Shown: positions 55,301 to 63,278 of the stretch, one piece after another
Layout of the letters: every line of letters starts with the position of its first letter
Numbering within the stretch: position 1 is the first letter of the stretch
Assembly: GCA_039602395.1 (NCBI GenBank)
Contig: JBCNJP010000006.1
Coordinates: 14,000,952 to 14,064,951, forward strand
DNA: 64,000 nt
Reading direction: 5' to 3'
DNA from: Deinandra increscens subsp. villosa
Lineage: Eukaryota > Streptophyta > Magnoliopsida > Asterales > Asteraceae
Notes under the pieces: generated by a model
Database searches by the model: none
The model's input: the letters and a program-made list of their open reading frames with translations, nothing else
Told to the model about the DNA's origin: nothing
Position numbers and translations under genes: made by a program

Positions 55301-57243
55301 ACTTGGGCCAATTGGATTCCGTGGGCTGAATTTTGGTACAACTCCACTTTTCACGTTTCTATCGGTACATCTCCTTTTGAAGCCGTATACGGACGTCGTC
55401 CTCCATCGGTATTTCAGTATGTAGCGGGAGAAGTTCGGGTTGAATCGGTTGCTCGAGAGCTGCAGGATCGAGATGAAGCTCTGCGACAACTACGACACCA
55501 CCTCTCTAATGCTCAAGACGACATGAAAGCCCGAGTTGATAAAAAACGACGGGATGTGTCTTTTTCGGTAGGAGAATGGGTTTACGTCAAGCTTAAACCT
55601 TATCGACAGATGTCGGTAACTAATCGTATTCACCAAAAACTCGCAGCCAAATTTTTTGGTCCTTTTCAAGTGGAGGAACGAATTGGACCAGTAGCGTATC
55701 GTTTGCAACTACCGCCTACCTCAAAAATCCATCCGGTGTTCCATGTCAACCTCCTCAAGAAGGCTGTTAAAGGGCCTGCTACTTCCGTCTTGCCTCCTGA
55801 ATTGGAAATTGGGGATGCAGCAGCTCTGCTGCCAGCTAAGATTCTGGCTACTCGGCACGTTTCGGATGGTCTAGATTCGTGTGTTCAATGGCTCATTCAA
55901 TGGCAAGACCAAACTGCAGAAGATGCTACTTGGGAAGACGCTTCCTGGATTCAAGGGCAATTTCCTAATACAAGTCTTGAGGACAAGACTTTATCAGAAG
56001 GAGGAGGTAGTGATACGAATGGAAAATCTAAGGGTATCTTGGTTTATTCCAGAAGGGGTAAAAAGGGGAATTCAACTACACGTGGCTGAGAAGGTTGTTA
56101 GCCACAGTTTCTATAAGTAGGAAAGAATAATTAGTAGTGAGGCATGTGAAGGTTTGTTAGAGAGAGAGAGGCTCATACATCATGTATTGAGAGAAGGGCT
56201 CTGCCCTGGAATTCTGTTTCTTATTTCATCATTCTGAAATAATATAATCCTCATCTATCTTCATCATCATAGTCTTCATTCTTGTTATTTTTTCCCAGAT
56301 TTCGTATCATTGGCAAAGTAGGCAGGTCAAAACAGGTCATGTTGGGTTGATCCTCGATCAATTATTTGTCTTTTAACCTTTTTCAGAAATGATTAACATA
56401 TTAAATATGGAATCAGATACTATTATTGAATTGATGACTGAATAATTCAAAGTCCTAGACGAAGCATTTTAGGAAGTATACACTTAGCATGCTCTCAGTG
56501 ACTTTTATCCATTTGGCTCTTTTGGACATGTATTATATATTGTTAATTTTCTTACTTTTAACCTGTTTGTCCCATCAGCAATAACATGTAACACAAAAGT
56601 TGACCCAACTTTGCACAACGAGCTTGAAACAATACTTGTTGTGGCATGTTGCCCAAGTCAACAGCCCATTCATTTTGACACATAGTTGTCATATACTATT
56701 TCTAGAGATAGCAGTTTCAAACCATTTGTACGGAAATGATGGTTATATTAGCTAAAAATAAACAGGTCGTAAATCGGTTGAACAAGCCCAAAAGTGAAAA
56801 CACTTAGAGTATCCTAAGTTGTTTTTATCTACAAGAAGTTATACTGTTATTTTAGTTACTTACAAAGTTATAAGGTTAGATAAAATAGTGTCATGTGAGT
56901 TCCTTGACCATCCCATTTTGCCACCATCAGCTTTTTCATTGTTCATGTTGTAGTTACTGTCTACTTTTTTTGGCAGTATGATATGAAGTTGCTATCAGTG
57001 GACCTTCCAATGGGAACAGGACCCGATCAGCGTTTATTCCTAATTGGAGATGAAGAAGAATATAGGGTCGGTGGTGGGTTGATATCAGAACTAAGAGACC
57101 CTGTGGTTAAAGCAATGGCAGCAGCTAAGGAATTCGAAGCACGCGACATAAAAGAGGAGAACGAAGACGCCCAAAGAGAACTCGAGGACGCAGAGAGAAA
57201 ACACCGGGAAGAAGTTGAGAAGATTCAGAGAGAGGGTCCATAG
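49302..57243 (+). CDS. Coa1/Tim21-like, probably mitochondrial membrane protein (3 exons)
   Basis: The exons are 49302-49835, 50654-50926 and 56977-57243, all phase 0, giving 357 residues. Donors are GTGAGT and GTTAGT; acceptors are TTTAAG and TTGGCAG. Residues 1-80 are Ser/Pro/Arg-rich like a mitochondrial presequence. Hydrophobic segments lie at about 129-151 (SLVLLGAGGVFVCILLW) and 164-184. The conserved part, about 190-310, has MRKLNTSADILEVMGAPLTG, GLRSKRCFLIFPIRGAEMKG, DMKLLSVDLPMGTGPDQRLF and RVGGGLISELRDPVVKAM. A charged coiled tail ends the protein. The pattern matches plant proteins I associate with the Coa1 family (cytochrome oxidase assembly in the mitochondrial inner membrane). 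Family assignment is moderate and function in plants is inferred. Intron 2 (6050 bp) contains a complete gypsy element in the same orientation. An earlier in-frame TTG at 49233 is not used as the start. Confidence 0.8.
50654..50926 (+). CDS. Exon 2 of the Coa1-like gene
   Basis: It begins GGATTGTATCTTCG after TTATTTAAG and ends GGCCAG before GTTAGT. It encodes 91 residues and keeps phase 0 on both sides, so reading into the introns gives immediate stops (TAG at 50936). Confidence 0.85.
51106..51404 (+). repeat. 5' LTR of the Reina-type element
   Basis: It starts TGATACGAA and ends TTCGTATCA, a 9-bp inverted terminus. It is identical to 56011-56309 as far as I can read. A pyrimidine-rich/ATCATC stretch near its end precedes the PBS. 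Confidence 0.93.
51406..51420 (+). promoter_or_regulatory. Putative primer-binding site of the Reina-type element
   Basis: TTGGTCCGACCTGCC follows the LTR end. It starts TGG as expected for a tRNA CCA end, but does not match the tRNA-iMet site used by the other elements here. I cannot name the tRNA. Confidence 0.5.
51431..56089 (+). CDS. Intact gypsy gag-pol polyprotein with chromodomain (1552 aa)
   Basis: The ATG at 51431 (METRMQTRLDAQEAQIKQLQ) is 27 bp after the LTR; an in-frame TTG at 51377 lies in the LTR and is not needed. Domains by approximate residue: coiled start 1-40; gag 95-235 (AQHWFTVITQVREDLTWKDF); zinc knuckle 340-353 (CYRCGQIYGPTHKC); protease 427-435 (VDSGATHNF); RT 600-800 (YRALNAVTVPDKYPIP, FFDDILVYS); RNase H 915-1030 (ECDASGRGIGAVL); integrase zinc finger 1100-1145 (H, H, CEVCQRC); integrase core 1170-1330 (DFIVGLPTS, SDRDPLFIS, YHPETDGQSEVINRCLEAYL); GPY motif near 1407 (FFGPFQVEERIGPVAYRLQL); chromodomain about 1472-1510 (VQWLIQWQDQTAEDATWEDA). 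All catalytic residues I can check are present and there is no stop or frameshift. The final 26 codons lie within the 3' LTR. Confidence 0.96.
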   Translation: METRMQTRLDAQEAQIKQLQLDVAAITVKLDSDRTTNAEFQKIVLDRLKARPTSDDDDDGSGVSGVRRSSSKFTGPQSTDSPALPYAVKKVKLPEFCGFDPQGWIQKASLYFDINETPDDLRLRLAQLSMVGVAQHWFTVITQVREDLTWKDFKSELLQRFSGLEINNPYEQLANLHQGDSIYDYIDDFEYLLSLIPPLPESQAMGYFVAGLKDDVRKWVRLHRPHTRLEAMHLSKDVDEMLRPPSGNPSRFRYLHPYGPHSVVPSDGPNLVGRPEPLTRLTNKTQDKGPFSRSESLKSSSSPRNPSFQSVTSGNVFQRDRGVRSLSRTEWEDRRKKGLCYRCGQIYGPTHKCPEGKLRVLLLGEDEYDYMEGDNLLLEVQDSPLSSPSGDSPGGTCLALELEGFLTESGGAKTLRFEGALMGIPISMLVDSGATHNFISRRLVSALGLPSTSFPGLRIKLGDGHSVFVSDRCLQLSILIGSCTFHIDALVFDTGDLDLILGMSWLQSLGEVTHDWHNAWMQFEYNHTTTRLQGLRTGQPTTPALQQWLALDDTSLFSGLFCSSSHVTCSATSCLPLEFRSALDTILSEFPAIFLPLSGLPPSRSHDHSIILTMNDPICVRPYRYPHLQKSEIERQVQELLELGMIRPSRSAFSSPVILVRKKDNSWRMCVDYRALNAVTVPDKYPIPVVEELLDELHGASFFTKIDLKAGYNQIRMHNDSIEKTAFRTHTGHYEYLVMPFGLTNAPATFQAVMNDIFRPLLRQKVVIFFDDILVYSPTWETHLADLRLVLGLLTQHHFHVNRQKCYFGQTSVEYLGHIIDGQGVSVDPKKVEAVLDWPVPKTIKGLRGFLGLTGYYRKFVQSYGSIARPLTDLTKKDAFGWSPEAQQAFDLLKQALVSAPVLQLPDFTIPFVVECDASGRGIGAVLMQNRKPIAYFSKALSDRNLTKSAYEREMMALVLAVQHWRTYLLGTRFIVYTDQKSLKFLLQQRVTSPAQQNWVAKLLGYNFDIQYKPGRENRAADALSRRADIGEFNQISSSPLWLQGAQLVAEAQADPEIQEMVQKLQSNSGPLPGYSLKQGILHYKNRLVISKHSKFIPALLHEFHTTAVGGHSGFYRTYRRLAATLYWPGMTSVVKQFVRECEVCQRCKASSTVPGGLLQPLDVPEAIWEDVSMDFIVGLPTSKGFNVILVVVDRLSKYAHFLLLKHPYTARSVADLFIKEIVRLHGIPKSIISDRDPLFISKFWQEIFRSMGTKLRMSSAYHPETDGQSEVINRCLEAYLRCFAVDQPKTWANWIPWAEFWYNSTFHVSIGTSPFEAVYGRRPPSVFQYVAGEVRVESVARELQDRDEALRQLRHHLSNAQDDMKARVDKKRRDVSFSVGEWVYVKLKPYRQMSVTNRIHQKLAAKFFGPFQVEERIGPVAYRLQLPPTSKIHPVFHVNLLKKAVKGPATSVLPPELEIGDAAALLPAKILATRHVSDGLDSCVQWLIQWQDQTAEDATWEDASWIQGQFPNTSLEDKTLSEGGGSDTNGKSKGILVYSRRGKKGNSTTRG
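55997..56010 (+). promoter_or_regulatory. Polypurine tract of the Reina-type element
   Basis: AGAAGGAGGAGGTAG abuts the 3' LTR start TGATACG, and it is also coding (EGGGS). Confidence 0.85.
56011..56309 (+). repeat. 3' LTR of the Reina-type element
   Basis: 299 bp, identical by eye to the 5' LTR. It includes the polyprotein stop at 56087-56089. Confidence 0.93.
56310..56976 (+). other. Remainder of intron 2 of the Coa1-like gene
   Basis: Non-coding intron sequence with a pyrimidine-rich acceptor (CTACTTTTTTTGGCAG) before exon 3. Nothing else was recognised. Confidence 0.75.
56977..57243 (+). CDS. Exon 3 of the Coa1-like gene
   Basis: It begins TATGATATGAAG (Tyr-Asp-Met-Lys) after the acceptor, continues the conserved domain and ends with a Glu/Lys/Arg-rich helix (DAERKHREEVEKIQREGP) and TAG. 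The 3' UTR probably extends to about 57500. Confidence 0.87.
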   Translation, partial: YDMKLLSVDLPMGTGPDQRLFLIGDEEEYRVGGGLISELRDPVVKAMAAAKEFEARDIKEENEDAQRELEDAERKHREEVEKIQREGP

Positions 57244-58380
57244 TGTGATCCCTTTTTTCTACTTTATTTGTTGTTTTTCATCTTTGTTTTACAACCAACT
57301 GTTCATACTTCATACCCTTGTAATCGGGACAAAATCCAAATTGAGTCGAGTCAAGAATGTTGTTAGGATATATCAAAGAAGATCGGCTTTTGAGTTGGTT
57401 ACCCTGACTGTTTAGATACGGGGGGAAAATAAGTTTCAAGTTGTCTTGATCACAGATTTGGTTGTTAACATCTGTTAGTTTGTATGAAAATGAACAAATT
57501 TCTTTGATTTTACCTTTAACAGTTAATTAAATTTAAGTTATGTTTATTTCTATTAAAACTTGTAAAAGACTTCTATACATAAAATTGTAAAAAAGTTTTA
57601 TATTGTGTGAAAAAGCAAGTTATCCCATGGATAATTGCCGCCAAATCTGATTAAGAGTAGTAATGGAGAAGTAAGAAGATTCAAGTAGAAATGTGAGACT
57701 TTATTGATTTTCTAGAGAGAGAAGTATAGAGACGCATGTGTAATATTCAAGCTACAAATGACATCCGATCCAAAATCTATACAATCCTTTGGGTATTTAT
57801 AGGCTTCGGTCTTGATTCCTCAGTCTCGCATCTGCATAATCGCATTTGTCTGTATCCTGCGAAACACTTCCACCAGAAACTTATCCGAGGGACTTGGAAA
57901 TAAGTGATTGGATGTGTATAACAAATCCAAACCATCATTTACTTCATCAAGTGCCCTGAATCTATTAAGTGAAAAACTGAAGTTAATAGACTTATATTGA
58001 ATTCAAAGAGTCTTTTACACATCCGACACATGCATCCGTCGGATTTGACATTTTCTGCGAACAACTCGACACATAGGCACTCATCAATTGCGCGTGTCAA
58101 GTCCCCGTACCAATTCTGTTACCCGTCACATCAATCAGTTAATTATGAAAATCTTTTCAAATTTTAAAAACTTAAAATTGTAACTTTCCATCATTATCCT
58201 TTTACAAACCGTTTTACAAACTGCTACTTATCCCCCTATTTATAAACCCATTTACCTCTCCCCAAAAATTTTACCCTAAAAAACCTGCAACTTTTTTCAA
58301 CTGCTCCGCATCATCTTTGCTACAATCCTTCCCCCAAGGTCAGTTCTTTCTACCCCATTCTCCTTTTTCATTTTATTTCT
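57244..58380 (-). other. 3' UTR and an LTR- or promoter-like region on the minus strand
   Basis: On the minus strand near 57790-57800 there is a TATA-like GCCTATAAATACCC. About 90 bp further is AATAAAGTCTCACATTT, the order seen in LTRs (TATA, then polyadenylation signal). I find neither a matching copy nor a target duplication, so a solo LTR between about 57610 and 58140 is only a suggestion. Confidence 0.3.
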
Positions 58381-60899
58381 ATGGCTGTCGCGAAGAAACC
58401 CTCTTCCAAACACAACCTCTCTATTTCTTACCTGAAAATTTCTCAAGAGGAATTAGACAAATTTGTGAAGGAATTTCATATCCCAAAAGTCTAAACCTGT
58501 TCTCGGAGCCGAGTGTGAGCCAATTTACCCTTTTCCAGACAAAAAAATTGGACTTTACTTAGATTCCATCCGATTAGCCAACTATCGGATTCCCTTGAAC
58601 CCTTTTCTACTTGAAGCCCTAAATTTCTTCGAGATCCATTTTTCTCAATGTAATCCCCCCGCTTTAGCAATTCTCAACCACTTCGAACTAACATGTCGTA
58701 CCCTCAACCTGGTACCACAATTCTTTTTCGGGCATTTTACCGTCTTACAATGTCTGGCGATTGGTACACGTTTGAGAAGAGAAGGGACATTACACCGTTA
58801 TGTACCAAAAAATCCCCTTCAAATCGTCACTGGAAGGAACAATTCAATTTTCTTGATGATTCTTGTCTTCCCATAACCATGAAGTGGCGTGGCATCAGAA
58901 TAACGGTTCGAGACGTTATTCCCACTAAAAAAGAAGTGAACCAACAAGCTTATGAATCCATTAGCAAATTCATTCATCCCATCCGAAAAATCCCTGAAGA
59001 GATGCTAGTAATTGCAAAAATTAGCAATAATTGGTTCTTTCCTCACATGCGACCCATCATCCTTTTTGGCAAAGAAAGTGCGTAGAACAGGAAAAGTTAC
59101 ATTACCTTACTCGCTTTTCTCTTCCTTACTTAATTTTGACATTTTATTTTTTGTCTTTCTTTTCCTACAGCAATGGATCTTTCAGGTGCCTTCCGCTTGA
59201 AGGTCTTTAACCAAATCAAGTTCGGTAAAATCCCAGTTTCAAAAGATGCTTCACTTTCATCTAATCAACGCACTTCCAACGTCGGAACTGACGCCGCAGT
59301 GATCACACATCCAGAAGAAGAAAACCTCATGAAAGTTGAATCACCCCCAAAAGATTCGCAACCTCAGTCTCCCCCTCACCAGAGAAGAAAGAAAAGAGCC
59401 GCAAAGCCGAACAAGGATGCTCCAGAGTTAAGCGATGAGCCCGTACCAAAAAAGACTCGGAAATCTCCAGTCACTCGTTCAAAAGCAAAATTTTCAACTA
59501 CTGTGGAAGCTCTATCAGATCACCTTGGTGGTGAGATTCAACAGGACACACCATCACCTGTTTCCGAAGAAACAAGTGCACCTAGCCTAAGCCCCCAAGC
59601 TTTGCCTACATGGTTTCCACATCCTTTGATGATTTTCTTCGATCTCCCTGCCAAACAATAGACTTCACTGAAGGTACTCCATCTCAACTGATGCCTTCAC
59701 AGACCATTGAGCCTACCAAAACTGTGTCCCCATCTTTGATCTCATATCCTGTCACTTCCACTACTCTACTTGCAACCCACTTTGCATTGAGCAACACCCT
59801 AAGTCTTGGAACCACACTTCATCCTGTTAGCTTTACTGATGCGCTTTAGGTGCGTAATGAGGCCAAGCTGATTGCATCCCGCAACAACTCCACCTTTGGC
59901 CTTGATGAACTCTTCATTCCCACTTGGAATATCACCAATAGGGACAACCTATCTGATCCATCCTGTGCAAAGGAATTTTTCCTAAAAGCTGTAAGCCCAT
60001 GTGATGTGAGGCAATCACAAGAACTTTCTGCCCCTGAGTTTGCTTCTAAGGTTGTCTCCAACTATGCAAACAGTAATACTATTATCCCTGAGCTGTACAG
60101 CCGCTAGATAAAGGCTGAATTTCAATTGCAAACTCTTAATGCCAAACTTGTAGCTGCTGCGAAACAGGAACAAATGGAGAAATCGCAAGCACTCCAAAAG
60201 GAGAATCGAGACCTTCACCAAGCTAATGCAACACTCACTTCTCGGCTTACTGACGTAGAAAAATCTTTAAGCAGTTCCAGGCTCCTTGCAGAAAATCTTG
60301 AGAAACAAAAGCAGAACCAGTATTCAGAGTATGCGAAAACCTTGCAGGAAAAAGATAATCAAGTGGAATCAATGCAGCTCCAACTCCAACAGTCTCCTTT
60401 TGGTACCTTGTTTTACGCATGCTTACTCGCAACTGTTTTATCCCTTTCTTAATCTTTCCCATTTTTCTTTTCAGAGCTCCAAAGTGCCAAAAGTGCCTTT
60501 GACGATGAAAAACATACCATGGAATTAAAGCAAAAAGCTCTTGAAGATGAGAAGAACTGGTTGGTGACTGAGGGTATTCCAGCTGCTGCTGATAAGATCT
60601 TGAAGAGTCTGAATCTTACACATGTAATCACAAAAATGAACAACGCTATGAACTCATATGGATTCAATGAAGGTGTAAAAGCTGGATTCTTTTTTGCTCA
60701 AGACTCAAATGCAACATCTGAATCCTGCCAAGGCTTTGACCCTGAAGCCCCTATCAGATTGGGAGATGCCACCGAAGCCTTTCCACAACTAATATTTGCA
60801 TTTGTTGACACTTGCAAAGAACTGAAGGATGCCCCTCTCGATCTGATCAAAGAAACGTTAGCCCCAGAACAACCTTTAACTACTACCCATTTCCCATGA
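58381..60899 (+). pseudogene. Decayed 'putative gypsy type transposon' (Transposase_28-like) gene
   Basis: The start ATG at 58381 gives MAVAKKPSSKHNLSISYLKI. After a frameshift near 58490 comes IPLNPFLLEALNFFEIHFSQ and a FELTCRTLNLVP core. A second shift near 58705 leads to LFRAFYRLTMSGDWYTFEKR and WKEQFNFLDDSCLP. An intron-like stretch (donor GTGCGT near 59079, acceptor TTTCCTACAG at 59170) precedes MDLSGAFRLKVFNQIKFGK and a Lys/Pro-rich region. Then come a frameshift near 59610, a stop at 60104, a coiled coil (LQKENRDLHQANATLTSRLT) and a last exon (60474-60899) with WLVTEGIPAAADKILKSLN. This family is abundant in plants near gypsy elements; its function is unknown. The gene is broken at several places. 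Confidence 0.65.
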
Positions 60900-61193
60900 A
60901 ATCCTAAGGTATGAACTCTCATTTGCATCATAAAACAATTAGAACTTTGCTCCACCTGCGAGTGGACCTGCTACTTTATGCCCATATATGTAGGGCCTTT
61001 ATCATTGTTTTGAACAATTTACCGTACTTTGTCATGTTTTGATATTGTGGTTTGAGTAATCGTGACTTCATATGCTATTATATTTGCAATGCTTTATGTA
61101 TATAAATCATCATCCGCATGTGCACAAGTTATATTAACAACATTAAGTGAGCACATGCGTCCATGTTGTCACTTTAGGTTCTTGACATAACCA
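60900..61193 (+). other. Downstream region before the last copia
   Basis: AT-rich, with no ORF. Probably a 3' UTR of the decayed gene. It contains a palindromic GCACATGTGCG-like segment near 61120. Confidence 0.4.
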
Positions 61194-62125
61194 TGTTGGA
61201 AATAGAGTGTCCTGACCCGATGAATTAACGAACCCGACCGATATTGACCCGTAAGAGTTACACCCGGGTCAACGGACTATTAAATCTAATTAATTGTTAA
61301 TTAGAAATAAACGAACTAAATGGTGAATTAAATAAATATTAATTATTTATTTAATTAAAACGAAAAAATATATCGGTTCAAAATTACTTGGTAATTAAAA
61401 GACGGACCGATCAGTATTTGCGCCCGACTCGAAAGCGAAGCCGTCGCAGCCCGAGCCGAAGCCACAGCCCGAGCCGAAGCCGAAGCCCGAGCCGCCGTCG
61501 CGGTTCAAGCCGCCGCCGCCGCTGCCTCTCACGCGCCGCCGCGCGACCACCGACCGGTGGTCCTCGCGCTGCCGGCGCAGCCGAGGCCACCGCGTTCGGT
61601 TCCGTCGTCGTGGCCCGCGCCCTTGTACCCGCCCGCCGCCGCCACCGTGTCACCTCCGATCACCGGCGATTCGATCGTCGTGGGATCTGTTCCGGTGGCC
61701 ATCCCGACGGAGAAAGTTTTGTCACCACCATCGGTGGTATCCCTACCACCACCGGCGCCACTACCGCCGCCGCCGCCCATGGCCGCCGCCGCCCATGCCG
61801 CCGTTGACGATCTATCTCGAAGGTTCGAGTCAGACGTCACTGTTCGTCCTAGCGCGAGCCCGTTGAATCCGGGTGTCTCGAGCGGTTGCTCGGATCCCGC
61901 CAAGGTATATCTAATTCGTTAGATATTTAATTTTAATTAATTATTTATTTATTTTAAATAAATATATTTTTCTGTGTTTGTCGTGTTCCGGTGATTGATC
62001 CTGTTATAGTTGCGTCCGCGTTTTAATTGTTTCTGCTGCCAAATTAATTTAGAATTAATTTAATTAATAAATCGGTTTTAATAAAATTAAAATCGGTAAC
62101 CCGGATCCCACTGTAAATCCCAACA
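61194..62125 (+). repeat. 5' LTR of the last copia, with GC-rich island
   Basis: It starts TGTTGGAAATAG and ends AATCCCAACA, directly before the PBS. Its flanks are AT-rich, but 61425-61904 is very GC-rich with GCCCGAGCCGAA repeats near 61440-61495. The partner LTR is not in the window. Confidence 0.82.
61779..61904 (+). CDS. Possible gag exon 1 encoded in the LTR (42 codons)
   Basis: From ATG 61779 the frame reads MAAAAHAAVDDLSRRFESDV and ends SGCSDPAK at a consensus donor AAG/GTATAT (61905-61906). Without splicing it stops six codons later (TAG at 61920-61922). Joined to the acceptor at 63278 it continues in frame into gag. The open frame extends upstream to about 61390 without ATG. It could alternatively be chance coding in a GC-rich tract. 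Confidence 0.45.
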
Positions 62126-62126
62126 G

Positions 62127-62140
62127 TGGTATCAGAGCCA
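62127..62140 (+). promoter_or_regulatory. Primer-binding site of the last copia
   Basis: TGGTATCAGAGCCA, a perfect tRNA-iMet type site, starts one base after the LTR. It lies inside the predicted intron 61905-63278. Confidence 0.94.
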
Positions 62141-62837
62141 TTATCACCGCGCGCAAACCAGAACCGGTCTTTTCGTAACCGGTAGTTCGCAATGTCGACT
62201 TAAATCCAAATTGCGAATTAGAATTCTGTATATATTTTATTGTGTGTTACGGCCGACCCCTCTATATTTTGTATTCATGTATGAATGTGTTTGGCGTGTT
62301 TTGTCTTTCTCTGTTTGGCCCAAGTTGTTGGCCCAATTGGTTGTATTTCGTCTTGGTTTATTGGACCCGGATTTTGGGTTTCAAAGTTGTACAAATTTAG
62401 AGCTAGTTTACTAGAAGTAGTTTTGTAATTGTAAATTTGTATGTAACCATATGTCGAAGACTGGACACACGCCAGAGGGATGTCGAAGCAAGTGGGAGCT
62501 GAACAGGATTCTAGATCGCACAGAGTTGCCATCTCGATCGTTCACCGGTTTTATTTAATTTAATTATTTTAAATTTGTCCCTTATGATCTCGCTTGTATG
62601 GCTCGAGCGAGATCAAGACCTTATGCCGTTTAGCACACAATATGCCATTCGCGACAACTTAGTAATTTAATTAGGTTAAATTAATTTACTAGTCCCGAGT
62701 GGTGATAGGGTTTTATCGTTCGTGTCTGACGGTAATTAAATATTAAAAGTAATTAATATCCCTATTTGGTAATTCTTAAAACTGATAGTTCGTGCCATCC
62801 TATCTCAAGTCGAACTTGGAACGTATTTACCGGAGCA

Positions 62838-62995
62838 TCAGTGTTGGAGTATTTCAACACCGCACTTGGTGCCGAGGGTACCTTCTAAGGTGAGGACATT
62901 GGAGTATTTCAACACCGTGTCATCACATCGACCATTTAGGATTACTATCGCTTTAGACGTATATGTTCGTGGTGTTGGAGTATTTCAACACCGCG
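62838..62995 (+). repeat. Three copies of a hairpin motif in the copia leader
   Basis: GTGTTGGAGTATTTCAACAC occurs at 62841-62860. Variants lie at 62898-62917 and 62972-62992. GGTGTTG and CAACACC arms can pair around GAGTATT; the first and third copies have the longest arms. Confidence 0.85.
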
Positions 62996-63278
62996 CCACG
63001 GATGTGTATTGCTAGAGTGGGCACGGATGAGGCTAAACGTATCGCAAAATACAATTGTATGTATATAGCGACCTCATACTGAGAATTGTGACTTGAGTCT
63101 CACAATTGACAACCGTTGTCAGTTTGTTTACACGGCCTTGCTCCTGAGGCTCATTTGGCGGTCTCAAGTAATGTCGTCTAAACGAATTCTCGATTTCTTA
63201 AAAATAAACCTTACCAACTTATTTTAAAGAAAAATAAACATCGAAAATACTGATTAAATTTACTTTGCTTGTTTTCAG

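Larger units (their letters stand above)
51106..56309 (+). mobile_element. Complete Reina-type Ty3/gypsy chromovirus in an intron
   Basis: The 5.2-kb element has 299-bp LTRs that look identical in my reading, a single uninterrupted polyprotein, a PPT (AGAAGGAGGAGGTAG) and a C-terminal chromodomain. Small size, short LTRs and single ORF fit the Reina lineage. It lies in intron 2 of the Coa1-like gene on the same strand. The flanks share GGCAAAG (51099-51105, 56312-56318), which contains a CAAAG duplication. Identical LTRs imply very recent insertion, and nothing in the sequence rules out activity. Confidence 0.95.

Noticed and set aside
57610..58140. A definite solo LTR on the minus strand
   Set aside because: TATA and AATAAA order fits, but I could not find paired ends or a target duplication, so it is listed only as a low-confidence region.
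61388..61807. A 139-aa Arg/Ser-rich protein resembling SR splicing factors
   Set aside because: The frame has no ATG (it would begin at TTG), consists of low-complexity GC-rich repeats and lies inside an LTR.
62841..62993. A CRISPR-like array
   Set aside because: Three similar short repeats with unequal spacing in a plant retrotransposon leader; no cas genes and no bacterial context.
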